DNA from: an uncultured Bacillota bacterium
Lineage (GTDB): Bacteria; Bacillota_I; Bacilli_A; RF39; UBA660
DNA length: 11,506 bases
Reading direction: 5' to 3'
NCBI GenBank assembly: GCA_947179265.1
Contig: CAMXBB010000022.1
Coordinates: forward strand, 1 to 11,506
Numbering within the stretch: the first letter of the stretch is position 1; each line of letters begins with the position of its first letter. A model generated the notes under the pieces. The model saw nothing but the letters and a program-made list of their open reading frames with translations. It ran no database searches and had not been told where the DNA came from. The position numbers were made by a program, and so were the translations under genes. Shown in pieces: positions 1 to 7,020 of this stretch.

Positions 1-320
1 CTAATAAAGAGATATGGCTTTTCTTTATTTTTTATCTCGTCTAATAAAGCATATCCTAAGTCACTAGAAAAAGAAATATTTTCGAATGTTCTATTTTTCT
101 TTAATGATGCAATATCTTCATATTCAACATCACCCATAACAAAGTGATAATTACCTTCTCTTTGTTTTTCAAATTCAACAGCTGATGCTCTAAAACTTAC
201 AACAAGAGTTGCTAGTGCTGTTAGTAATGCACAAGAAAGAATAATTCCAATTATTGTAACAATTGTTCTTTTCTTATTTAACATTAAATTCTTTTTAGTT
301 AATTTGTTAAGTAAATTCAT
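1..320 (-). CDS. ABC transporter permease, FtsX/MacB type (N-terminal part, runs off window)
   Basis: About 106 codons are visible, starting with ATG at 320-318 and open to the left edge, so the C-terminal part lies outside. The visible protein has a positive amphipathic start (MNLLNKLTKKNLMLNKKRT), one strong transmembrane helix at about residues 18-41, then a soluble extracytoplasmic stretch rich in charged residues. This is the usual opening of FtsX-like permeases with a MacB-type extracellular domain. The start lies 4 nt after the stop of the ABC ATPase gene, and its Shine-Dalgarno (AAGGAG) is formed by the last codons of that gene, so the two are translationally coupled and almost certainly form one exporter or envelope-remodelling complex. 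The substrate cannot be read from the sequence. The family is often 400 to over 1000 residues, so most of the protein is missing here. Confidence 0.8.
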   Translation of the reverse strand, partial: MNLLNKLTKKNLMLNKKRTIVTIIGIILSCALLTALATLVVSFRASAVEFEKQREGNYHFVMGDVEYEDIASLKKNRTFENISFSSDLGYALLDEIKNKEKPYLFI

Positions 321-324
321 AATA

Positions 325-993
325 TTACTCCTTAACTATACGTCCATCTTCAATTTTTATAATACGATCTGCTACTGCTGCAATCTCCATATTATGAGTT
401 ATCATAACAATAGTTTGATTGTATTTCTTATTGGACATCTTAAGTAATTCTACTATTTCATCACTGGCCTTAGAATCCAAGTTACCTGTTGGTTCATCTG
501 CTAAAATAATAGCTGGATTAGTTATAAGTGCTCTACCAATACTTGTTCTTTGTTGTTGACCACCTGATAATTGATTAGGTAAATGTTTACGACGATTATT
601 TAAACCTAAAGTTTTTAAAAGTTCAGTTAAATCTCTTTCATTTATCTCACGATTATCAAGTTCCATAGGTAAAGTAATATTCTCTTCAATATTTAAGATA
701 GGTATTAGATTATAGAATTGATAGATAAGACCTACTTGTCTTCTTCTGAATATCGCAAGTTTATCATCATTCATAGCATATATGTCATTATCATCGATAT
801 ATACCTTACCAGAAGTTGGACGATCAACACCTCCAATCAAATGTAGTAACGTTGATTTTCCAGAACCACTTGCTCCTACTATCGCAACAAATTCTCCTTT
901 ATTTACAGTAAATGATACATTATCAAGAGCTTTAACTTGATTATCTCCTTTACCATATATCTTTGTTAATTTTTCAACACGCAATATTTCCAT
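325..993 (-). CDS. ABC transporter ATP-binding protein, LolD/MacB/BceA-like
   Basis: This is a complete 222-residue single nucleotide-binding domain. It shows Walker A GASGSGKST (40-48), the Q-loop glutamine Q92 (as YQ rather than the common FQ), signature LSGGQ (142-146) followed by QQR, Walker B ending ILADEP (163-168), the D-loop around NLD (171-173) and switch histidine H200. The pattern 'LADEPTGNLD' with signature 'LSGGQQQR' is typical of the MacB/LolD/BceA group, which powers mechanotransmission exporters that use an FtsX-type permease; that partner is the next gene, 4 nt downstream. ATG at 993 is preceded by GGAGG at a good distance. A candidate promoter lies in the short gap upstream, separated from the preceding gene by a terminator. 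Peptide, lipoprotein or antimicrobial export are all possible. No sensor kinase or regulator gene is visible next to it. Confidence 0.93.
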   Translation of the reverse strand: MEILRVEKLTKIYGKGDNQVKALDNVSFTVNKGEFVAIVGASGSGKSTLLHLIGGVDRPTSGKVYIDDNDIYAMNDDKLAIFRRRQVGLIYQFYNLIPILNIEENITLPMELDNREINERDLTELLKTLGLNNRRKHLPNQLSGGQQQRTSIGRALITNPAIILADEPTGNLDSKASDEIVELLKMSNKKYNQTIVMITHNMEIAAVADRIIKIEDGRIVKE

Positions 994-1020
994 GTAATTT
1001 CCTCCTTACAGATAAATAAT

Positions 1021-1050
1021 AACATAGTGTAAATGACAGTTAAGTGACAA
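1021..1050 (-). promoter_or_regulatory. Candidate promoter for the ABC exporter, with an 11-bp direct repeat
   Basis: On the minus strand TTGTCA (1050-1045) and TATGTT (1026-1021) are separated by 18 bp, giving 5/6 and 4/6 matches to sigma-A boxes, 27 nt before the ATPase start. The -35 region carries two copies of TGTCA (forward TGACA at 1034-1038 and 1045-1049), an exact 11-bp period. Direct repeats one helical turn apart are the usual binding site form for OmpR-family response regulators, so this may be an operator. The promoter assignment is by eye and the operator role is inferred. Confidence 0.45.
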
Positions 1051-1080
1051 AGAAAAAGATTAATGTAAATAATTAATCTT
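1049..1080 (-). terminator. Rho-independent terminator after the YcxB-like gene
   Basis: An 8-bp perfect inverted repeat (AAGATTAA / TTAATCTT at 1080-1073 and 1063-1056) with a 9-nt loop is followed on the minus strand by a T-rich run (TTTCTTT after the final TT of the stem). The stem is AT-rich and therefore modest in strength. Its first arm consists of the last sense codon plus the TAA stop of the 1073-1849 gene. Confidence 0.6.
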
Positions 1081-1849
1081 CTGTCAATTCTTTTATAGCT
1101 TGTTCTACTTCTTCTATTTTTTGATCTACTATGTTTTCTTTTTTCTTACGTCCTTTTTTAGGTGCTTCTTGCTTTTCTGCTTTTACTTCTTCTTTATTTT
1201 TTTCTGGTTCATCTATATCATTTTCTTTTGCAGTGCTATCATCTAATGTTTCAACACTTTCATCTTTTTCAACATTATCGTCGATAACTTTTTCTTTAAT
1301 CTCTCTTCTAATAGATCGTTTATCTAATACCTTTAAATCATCTTGATACTTTTCTAAGGCTTCCATAACTTCATTATAATGTTCAGTATTGATACAAATC
1401 GATGCCACTACCTTGGAAATAAAACAAATAATATTGTCAGTTATTATTACACATTCAATATAATGCCAAGGTATTCCAATTTTAATCTTATCATCACTAG
1501 TATCTAATATTCCCTCTTCATCAATTAATATCTCACCCTTATGACTTCTATTACGCTCAATAGAATATAGAGAGAAAAAAGTGACATAATATGCCGCTAT
1601 CCCTCCAACAGTTATAGCAAAACAAAAATTCATAAGCTCTATTAAACTAGATGGTGTTGGGAAAATATTAAGAATAATCATTAAAATGAATTCTAATATT
1701 GCATACTTGATAAATTTAAATCCTTCTTTGGTATAATTATTAATCATGCGATTTTCATTACGATATACTAATTTTTTACTGCTAGTTATTCCTAACATTT
1801 CATCATATGCTTTATAGAAATTACATTCCAAATTGTATTTAATCTTCAT
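1073..1849 (-). CDS. YcxB-like membrane protein with long charged C-terminal tail
   Basis: The protein has 258 residues from ATG at 1849. That start is preferred over the in-frame ATG at 1879 because AGGTGG lies a proper distance before it, while nothing convincing precedes 1879. Two membrane helices at about 45-63 and 70-97 form a hairpin. They are followed by a small beta-rich segment (about 104-167) with the pattern 'DEEGI ... IPW..I', W128, which resembles the C-terminal domain of YcxB-like proteins. Residues 168-258 are an acidic and lysine-rich tail, probably disordered or coiled, with a basic patch KKGRKKK. Function is unknown for the family. The gene sits between two terminators, so it is probably transcribed alone, although read-through from rpe is possible. 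In Bacillus subtilis the gene after rpe is a thiamine pyrophosphokinase; this is not one. The family assignment is moderate, from fold pattern and a few motif residues only. Confidence 0.65.
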   Translation of the reverse strand: MKIKYNLECNFYKAYDEMLGITSSKKLVYRNENRMINNYTKEGFKFIKYAILEFILMIILNIFPTPSSLIELMNFCFAITVGGIAAYYVTFFSLYSIERNRSHKGEILIDEEGILDTSDDKIKIGIPWHYIECVIITDNIICFISKVVASICINTEHYNEVMEALEKYQDDLKVLDKRSIRREIKEKVIDDNVEKDESVETLDDSTAKENDIDEPEKNKEEVKAEKQEAPKKGRKKKENIVDQKIEEVEQAIKELTED

Positions 1850-1869
1850 ATATACCACCTGACTCTCAT

Positions 1870-1902
1870 AGTATATCATAATATAGCTCTTTATAAAAAC
1901 AA
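1870..1902 (-). promoter_or_regulatory. Weak candidate promoter for the YcxB-like gene
   Basis: The short gap after the rpe terminator contains a TATACT -10-like box (1875-1870), 20 nt before the start codon, and an overlapping TATGAT (1880-1875) that sits 16 bp from TTGTTT (1902-1897). Neither pair is a strong sigma-A match in both boxes. A promoter is expected because a terminator precedes the gene, but the exact boxes are uncertain. Confidence 0.3.
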
Positions 1903-1927
1903 AAAAGATAGAAAATCTTTCTATCTT
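1895..1927 (-). terminator. Strong rho-independent terminator of the rlmN-rpe operon
   Basis: A 10-bp perfect stem (minus-strand AAGATAGAAA at 1927-1918 and its complement at 1914-1905) closes a 3-nt loop and is followed by TTTTGTTTTT. This is the clearest terminator in the window. The TAG stop of rpe (1923-1921) is inside the first arm, so the hairpin starts within the coding sequence. Confidence 0.88.
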
Positions 1928-2550
1928 ATTTCATCAAGTCTTGATTGATAATCATCACTCATACATATGAATGTTCCGCATACTAAAACGTCAGCATCAT
2001 CTAGGGTATTTCTTGTTTCCAAATTAACTCCACCATCTAAACATAATGAGTAATGATAACAATTACCATCTCGCAAATGTTTTAATTCTTTTATCTTATC
2101 AATCGTTTCTGGTATTAATGGTTGCCCACCTGCACCAGGAGTAACTCCCATAACAATAATATAATCAATTCTATCTAGATAAGGATTTAAATCATCAATA
2201 GAAGTCTCGGGATTAATTGCAAGACCTGCTCTTATTCCCAATTCATGAATTCTACCAATTAATTCGTCAACCTTATTCCCAAGTTCAATATGAACTGTAA
2301 GATAAGCAACATTAAGGTGAGAGAATGCTTCAATATATTCTAGTGGATCATTTACCATTAGATGGATATCTAACTTCTTAGTTGTATTCTTAAGAAGTTC
2401 TAAAGCTTCATCAATTGATAAAGTTATATTATCAACAAATTTACCATCCATAATATCCACATGAATATAATCACAATCAGTTTCCTCTATTTTTTTTATT
2501 GTGTCAGCTTTTTCTAGTTTACTCTTCAAAAAAGAAACTGCTATTTTCAT
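1921..2550 (-). CDS. rpe: Ribulose-phosphate 3-epimerase (divergent)
   Basis: This 209-residue TIM-barrel protein matches the Rpe family, which interconverts ribulose 5-phosphate and xylulose 5-phosphate in the pentose phosphate pathway. Visible family features are HVDIMDG (30-36; metal ligands H30, D32), DIHLMV (61-66; H63), the phosphate-loop segment MGVTPGAGGQ (134-143) and LDGGV (171-175; catalytic D172). The catalytic and metal residues are all present. Divergence is clear in two places: the N-terminus reads VSFLKS rather than the usual PSIL, and the loop has G135, T137 and A140 where most Rpe proteins read MSVNPGFGGQ. The start overlaps the rsgA stop by 4 nt (ATGA). The order rsgA-rpe is conserved in Bacillota and supports true Rpe function, but a related hexulose-phosphate epimerase (AlsE-like) cannot be excluded from sequence alone. 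Confidence 0.88.
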   Translation of the reverse strand: MKIAVSFLKSKLEKADTIKKIEETDCDYIHVDIMDGKFVDNITLSIDEALELLKNTTKKLDIHLMVNDPLEYIEAFSHLNVAYLTVHIELGNKVDELIGRIHELGIRAGLAINPETSIDDLNPYLDRIDYIIVMGVTPGAGGQPLIPETIDKIKELKHLRDGNCYHYSLCLDGGVNLETRNTLDDADVLVCGTFICMSDDYQSRLDEIR

Positions 2551-3371
2551 TTCATCACCATTTTCTTATAACTATCATATCTACTTTCCAATATTTTTCC
2601 ATTTGCTAAATCTTCTAGAACTTTACAACCAATTTCATTTATATGTTTGCAATCTTTAAACTTACATCCATCATTATCAAATTCCGGAAAAGCAAAACGA
2701 ATATTTTCCCGATCTTCATCTTGAATATCGAAAGCTGAAAATCCAGGAGTATCAGCTATAAGTGAAGAGTCTAGATGAAAAAGTTCAACATGTCTTGTCG
2801 TATGTTTACCTCGACCTAGAGCTTCACTTATATCATTAGTTGCTAAATTAAGACTTTCATCCATCATATTGAGTAAAGTTGATTTTCCAACACCTGTTTG
2901 GCCAGATAATACTACAACTTTATCCTTTATATATTCTTTCAATACTGGTATCTCTTTATTAATCAAAGTCTTTATTCCGATATGATTATAATATCTAATG
3001 ATATCAACAATTCTTTCCTTCTCGCTATCATCTAATAAATCAAATTTAGTCAAAACAACTAGTGGTTCAATATCATTTAATATAACATTAGTAAGCATTC
3101 TATCTAATAGATTAGGAGCAAATTCTGGTCTTTTTAAAGAAGTCACAATTATTGCACAATCAACATTAGCAATAACTGGTCTTTTTAATTCATTCTTTCG
3201 CGGTAATATCTCTAAGATATATTTATCTTTTTCATCAAACCTAACCCAATCACCAACAAGAGGTGTCACGCCTTTAACTCTAAAGTTTCCTCTGGCACGA
3301 CACTCATAGGTGATATTATTACTCTCTACTGTATATAGATTACTTATCTGTCTAATTATTCTTCCTTCCAT
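2547..3371 (-). CDS. rsgA: Small ribosomal subunit biogenesis GTPase RsgA
   Basis: The 274-residue protein shows the three-part RsgA layout: an N-terminal OB-fold (about 1-65) that binds 16S rRNA, a circularly permuted GTPase and a C-terminal zinc knuckle. The permuted motif order is visible: G4 TKFD (108-111) comes before G1 GQTGVGKST (157-165), then the GRGKHTTR switch (186-193) and G3 DTPG (207-210). Zinc ligands are C236, C241, H243 and C249. RsgA releases late 30S assembly factors and checks the decoding centre. It follows prkC by only 3 nt with little Shine-Dalgarno of its own (GAG), suggesting translational coupling, and it overlaps rpe by 4 nt. In Bacillus and Staphylococcus relatives RsgA is a phosphorylation target of the PASTA kinase, which fits this order. 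Nothing is missing or broken. Confidence 0.96.
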   Translation of the reverse strand: MEGRIIRQISNLYTVESNNITYECRARGNFRVKGVTPLVGDWVRFDEKDKYILEILPRKNELKRPVIANVDCAIIVTSLKRPEFAPNLLDRMLTNVILNDIEPLVVLTKFDLLDDSEKERIVDIIRYYNHIGIKTLINKEIPVLKEYIKDKVVVLSGQTGVGKSTLLNMMDESLNLATNDISEALGRGKHTTRHVELFHLDSSLIADTPGFSAFDIQDEDRENIRFAFPEFDNDGCKFKDCKHINEIGCKVLEDLANGKILESRYDSYKKMVMK

Positions 3372-3374
3372 AGA

Positions 3375-5165
3375 TTACTCGATTGGTTCATCATCACCTG
3401 GATCGTCGCTTATCTCTTGAGCTATATAAATTTTTAACTCATGACCACTTGCAACAGTTGTACCAGGAGCTTGACTTTGTTCATAAATAGTTCCAGCTTT
3501 ATATTCATCGGTTTCAGTATAATATGTTGATAGTTTAACATTATAACGCTCACACCATGATTCAATATCTTTTAATGACATCTCATTCTTTGTGAAATCT
3601 GGATAATTAGTTGTCATATTAGGGATATAAAGAGTTATTGTGTCCCCTTCTTTTAACTTAGTTCCTGCTGCTGGATCAGTTTTAGTTATCATATTGGCTT
3701 TAGCAGTCTTAGGAGCATCTTCATCATATTCATATACTACAAGTAGATTATACATACGCTCCAAAGCACCTTTAACCTCAGAATAAGGTTGACCAATTAA
3801 ATTAGCTTCAACTATATAAGCATTTTCACCTGTCGAAATATAGATTGTTATTTCAGCTCCCTCTTTACGAGTACTTCCTGCTTGTGGTGAAGTTCTAACA
3901 ACATTTCCAACTTGAATCTCTGAAGATACTTCCTTATATTCGTCAGAAATCGTGAATCCTGCATCTTTAAGCTTCTTCTCTGCATCTGGAAGACTTAAAG
4001 TACTTACATCGGGAATCTCAATTTCTTTTACTTCAGTTAACTTAGGAATTAAGAATACTAGTGTTGTTACAATTACTACTAAAGTAGCAAAAACAATACC
4101 AAGAACTAATAACACTTTGTTCTCTTTTTTCTTTAAATCCTCTTCTGTAATCTTCTTTGCTTTCACATCTTCCTCTTTCTTAGTTTCTTCAACTTTTTCC
4201 TCTTTAATGTCTTTTTTATCATTCTTATTTTTAGTATTTAAATCTTCTTTTTGTGTTTCTTTTTTAGTTTCAGCTTTTTTAACCTTAACATCGCTATCCT
4301 CTTCTGGATATTTAAATACATATTTAGGTTCACTAATTCTAGCATCAGTTAAAGCTGTTTTTAAATCATCATGCATTTCTTTAGCATCAACATATCTATT
4401 TTTAACATTCTTAGCTGTTGCTCTCATGATTATATTTTCAATAGATTGTGGTATATTTTGAAGTTTTTCTCTAATGCTAGGGAAAGGTTCTTTAATATGT
4501 TTTAAAGCTATCTCAACTGCATTATCTCCTCTAAATGGAAGAGAACCTGATAATAACTCATACATCAAAATTCCCATTGAATAAACATCACTTTGAATTG
4601 TTGCTCCCTTACCACTTGCTTGTTCTGGTGGTAAATAATGCACTGATCCCATAACTGAATTGGTTTGCGTTAATTGTGTTGAATTTAAAGCCATAGCAAT
4701 ACCAAAGTCAGTAATCTTAATAAGTCCATTCTCTAAAATCATAATATTTTGTGGTTTAATATCACGATGTATTATATATGAATTATGAGCAGCACTCATT
4801 CCATCAGTTACTTGAAGCATTATATCAACTACTTCTGTCAAAGTTAAACTTCCACGTTTCTTTAGTAGTTGTTTCAAATGTTTTCCTTCAATATATTCCA
4901 TAACTATATAGTAAGAACCATTATCTTCACCAACATCATAAACTTCAACAATATTAGGGTGTGATAAACTTGATGCTGATAATGCTTCTCTTTGAAAACG
5001 TCTTACAAATTTTTCATCAGTAGCTAAATCACCACGTAACACTTTAACAGCTACATTACGGTCTAGTATCGTATCATAAGCAAGATAAACATTCGCCATT
5101 CCACCTTCACCAATTGTCTTGATAATTTGATAACGATCATTTATCTTTTGTCCTTTCATTATCAT
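3375..5165 (-). CDS. prkC: PASTA-domain Ser/Thr protein kinase PrkC
   Basis: This 596-residue membrane kinase has an N-terminal Hanks-type kinase domain (about 8-272): glycine loop GEGGMANV (19-26), K41, alpha-C E60, HRDIKPQN (133-140), DFG (153-155), an activation loop with T163, T166 and T168 as likely autophosphorylation sites, and LPPEQ (178-182). A lysine/glutamate-rich linker (about 285-350) leads to one transmembrane helix (351-373) and three extracellular PASTA repeats (about 379-447, 448-519, 520-585), ending in an acidic tail. PASTA repeats bind peptidoglycan fragments or lipid II in this family, so the protein senses the cell wall and signals inward. The start overlaps the prpC stop by 4 nt with GGTGG placed upstream; a second ATG two codons later is possible. 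PrpC is its expected antagonist and RsgA a likely substrate. In Bacillus subtilis PrkC triggers spore germination in response to muropeptides. Confidence 0.97.
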   Translation of the reverse strand: MIMKGQKINDRYQIIKTIGEGGMANVYLAYDTILDRNVAVKVLRGDLATDEKFVRRFQREALSASSLSHPNIVEVYDVGEDNGSYYIVMEYIEGKHLKQLLKKRGSLTLTEVVDIMLQVTDGMSAAHNSYIIHRDIKPQNIMILENGLIKITDFGIAMALNSTQLTQTNSVMGSVHYLPPEQASGKGATIQSDVYSMGILMYELLSGSLPFRGDNAVEIALKHIKEPFPSIREKLQNIPQSIENIIMRATAKNVKNRYVDAKEMHDDLKTALTDARISEPKYVFKYPEEDSDVKVKKAETKKETQKEDLNTKNKNDKKDIKEEKVEETKKEEDVKAKKITEEDLKKKENKVLLVLGIVFATLVVIVTTLVFLIPKLTEVKEIEIPDVSTLSLPDAEKKLKDAGFTISDEYKEVSSEIQVGNVVRTSPQAGSTRKEGAEITIYISTGENAYIVEANLIGQPYSEVKGALERMYNLLVVYEYDEDAPKTAKANMITKTDPAAGTKLKEGDTITLYIPNMTTNYPDFTKNEMSLKDIESWCERYNVKLSTYYTETDEYKAGTIYEQSQAPGTTVASGHELKIYIAQEISDDPGDDEPIE

Positions 5166-5908
5166 ACTTCGCCACCACTTTCCTTCACTAGATAAGCAAT
5201 AGATATATTATCTTGTCCCCCTCGAACATTACATTTTTTAATTAGTTTAATAAGTTTTTCCTCAACATTGATTTCTGTCTCATTTAAAACTCTTTCGATT
5301 TGTTCCTTTGTTAACATATTAGTAAGTCCATCACTACATAACATAATGGCATCAACATCAGTCTCAACATCAAAGATATCAAGTTCACAACTATCAGCAG
5401 CACCTAAAGCCTTCATTAAAACATTCTTCTTAGGATGATTGATAGCTTCGCTCTCTGATAAATCCCCTGTTTCTACAAGAAAATTAACTAGAGTATGGTC
5501 CTTAGTTATCTTTTGCAATTTTTTGTTTTTAAATACAAAACCACTTGAATCACCAATATTAACAAACATCAAGAACTCTTTTGTTAATAATGCCATAACA
5601 CATGTTGTTCCAAGTCCCATAGATTCTGGATGTTCCTCACTATATTTTATAATATTAGTATTTATTTCATTAATATTTTCTTTAAGCCAATTTACAGCAT
5701 CGCTCTTAGAACCTATAGTTGAAAGTGATTGAAATCTTGAACCAATTTGAGTTACTACCATTGATGATGCAATTTCACCAGCACGATGTCCACCCATACC
5801 ATCAGCAACAATCATCAAATGTTCAGATGATGCATTCTTAACAATAGTTACCGAATCTTCATTATGGCTTCGTACTCTTCCTGTATCTGTTATATAAAAC
5901 GATTTCAT
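5162..5908 (-). CDS. prpC: PP2C-family Ser/Thr protein phosphatase PrpC (Stp)
   Basis: This is a complete 248-residue cytoplasmic PP2C (PPM) phosphatase of the bacterial Stp/PrpC type, which removes phosphate from PrkC and its substrates. Motifs in order are R13 with NED (16-18), VADGMGGHRAGE (34-45; metal ligand D36), GLGTT (98-102), NIGDSSG (117-123), KDHTLVNFLV (136-145), CSDGL (191-195; metal ligand D193) and GGQDN (230-234; metal ligand D233). The usual GDSR is GDSS here, a substitution outside the metal centre. The start overlaps the rlmN stop by 4 nt, and the end of rlmN supplies an excellent Shine-Dalgarno, GAGGTGG. Direct pairing with prkC through another 4-nt overlap is the standard Bacillota arrangement and makes the role secure. 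Confidence 0.96.
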   Translation of the reverse strand: MKSFYITDTGRVRSHNEDSVTIVKNASSEHLMIVADGMGGHRAGEIASSMVVTQIGSRFQSLSTIGSKSDAVNWLKENINEINTNIIKYSEEHPESMGLGTTCVMALLTKEFLMFVNIGDSSGFVFKNKKLQKITKDHTLVNFLVETGDLSESEAINHPKKNVLMKALGAADSCELDIFDVETDVDAIMLCSDGLTNMLTKEQIERVLNETEINVEEKLIKLIKKCNVRGGQDNISIAYLVKESGGEV

Positions 5909-6927
5909 TTTTCCACCTCGCTAGCTCTTAACTGTCCACAAGCAGCATCTATCTTGCCACCAAACTCTCTTCTGACAGTTACATTTATTCCACATTTTTT
6001 TAAATTATCATAAAAAGACATTATTGTCTCATTGTCACTTTTCTTATATTCAATATGACTTGTCTCATTATAAGGTATCAAATTGACATATACATTCATA
6101 CCTCGAAGTAAACTTGCAAGTTCATTAGAACAGATAAGTGAATCATTTACACCTCTCAACATTACATATTCGATAGTAACTCTTCGATTAGTAATATCAA
6201 TATATTCCTTTATAGAATCTATCAGTTCTTTTATTCCATAAGCCTTATTAATCTTCATAATCTTACTTCTAAGTTCATCATTTGGAGCATGTAAACTTAT
6301 CGCTAAATTGGTCTGAATATCTTCTAAAGCATACTTTTTTATCATTGGTATGATACCACTAGTGGAAACAGTGATATGTCTTGCTCCAATAGCAATCCCC
6401 AAAGGGTCATTGATTATTCTTATAAACTTCATTATATTGTCATAGTTATCAAAAGGTTCTCCTATTCCCATAACTACTACTGAACTTATACGCTCTTTAA
6501 TATCATCTTCAATCATTAAGATTTGTCTTACGATTTCTCCAGATGCTAAATCACGTACTTTTTTTAACCTTCCACTTTCACAAAATGAGCATCCCATATT
6601 ACATCCAACTTGACTAGATACACATATACTAAGACCATAATCATGTCTCATAAGTACAGCTTCTATTAAATTTCCATCTTCAAGTTCAAATAAATATTTA
6701 TTAGTTAGCTTACTCTCTTGCTTTCTCTTTAACTTGAGCATCTCAATACTAAAGTGTCTTTTTAATTCTTCTCTTAACTCAAGTTTGATATTACTCATAA
6801 GATCAAAATCAAATACGCGTTTTTTGTAAATCCAATCATATAATTGCTTGGCAACAAATGGCTTAGCATTTAATTTAGCTAAATATAATGTAAGTTCATC
6901 CAGTTTATAATCAAATATGCTCTCCAT
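5905..6927 (-). CDS. rlmN: Dual-specificity RNA methyltransferase RlmN (radical SAM)
   Basis: The 340-residue protein matches RlmN, which adds a methyl group to C2 of A2503 in 23S rRNA and of A37 in some tRNAs through a radical SAM mechanism. The iron-sulfur cluster motif is C109-x3-C113-x2-C116 (CNMGCSFC). The two mechanistic cysteines are present: C102, seven residues before the cluster (equivalent to E. coli C118), and C330 in AACGQLR near the C-terminus (equivalent to C355). The MGIGEP segment and the N-terminal accessory helices (about 1-70) are typical. The resistance enzyme Cfr is a homologue, but the context with prpC and the overall layout favour RlmN. It is the first gene of the operon, with GGGTGG 4 nt before the ATG and a TATAAT box just upstream. 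Confidence 0.96.
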   Translation of the reverse strand: MESIFDYKLDELTLYLAKLNAKPFVAKQLYDWIYKKRVFDFDLMSNIKLELREELKRHFSIEMLKLKRKQESKLTNKYLFELEDGNLIEAVLMRHDYGLSICVSSQVGCNMGCSFCESGRLKKVRDLASGEIVRQILMIEDDIKERISSVVVMGIGEPFDNYDNIMKFIRIINDPLGIAIGARHITVSTSGIIPMIKKYALEDIQTNLAISLHAPNDELRSKIMKINKAYGIKELIDSIKEYIDITNRRVTIEYVMLRGVNDSLICSNELASLLRGMNVYVNLIPYNETSHIEYKKSDNETIMSFYDNLKKCGINVTVRREFGGKIDAACGQLRASEVEK

Positions 6928-6944
6928 ATTTCCACCCTACTTCA

Positions 6945-6973
6945 ATTATAACAAAATATTAATAAAAAGAATA
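6945..6973 (-). promoter_or_regulatory. Candidate promoter of the rlmN-prpC-prkC-rsgA-rpe operon
   Basis: A perfect TATAAT -10 box (6950-6945) lies 17 nt before the rlmN start codon, in the short gap after the preceding terminator. No good TTGACA-like box stands 16-18 bp upstream; TATTCT at 17 bp is the closest. The leader would be only about 11-12 nt, barely containing the GGGTGG Shine-Dalgarno. The position and the perfect -10 make it likely, but the -35 is weak. Confidence 0.5.
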
Positions 6974-6991
6974 GTATTCCTTATCATAATT

Positions 6992-7020
6992 AAAAAAATA
7001 CCAGATTATTTATCTGATAC
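6992..7020 (-). terminator. Rho-independent terminator after the AI-2E-family gene
   Basis: A 9-bp stem with two G-U pairs (minus-strand GTATCAGAT at 7020-7012 and ATCTGGTAT at 7006-6998) closes a 5-nt loop and runs into a T tract (complement of the A run at 6992-6998). The last three sense codons form the first arm, and the TAA stop (7008-7006) spans the loop and second arm. Confidence 0.8.

Noticed and set aside
1131..1346. Plus-strand frame rich in Ser and Phe opposite the YcxB-like gene tail
   Set aside because: It is the same effect: complementary strand of a Lys/Glu-rich coding stretch, with no motif or start signal.
2998..3309. Plus-strand frame opposite rsgA
   Set aside because: It lies wholly inside a gene with all family motifs intact and has no recognisable domain.
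4140..4300. Repeated CTT/TTC-rich stretch that looks like a simple repeat
   Set aside because: It encodes the Lys/Glu-rich juxtamembrane linker of PrkC in frame. It is low-complexity protein sequence, not a DNA repeat element.
3952..4461. Long plus-strand open frame (169 codons), rich in Ser, Phe and Leu, opposite prkC
   Set aside because: It is the antisense of the lysine/glutamate-rich linker and membrane region of prkC. The composition is what complementary AAA/GAA codons give, and it has no convincing ribosome site or family motifs.
5905..6927. Possible Cfr-type antibiotic resistance methyltransferase
   Set aside because: Cfr and RlmN share the radical SAM motifs, but the length, the MGIGEP region, the conserved cysteine pair and the rlmN-prpC-prkC operon context fit the housekeeping enzyme.
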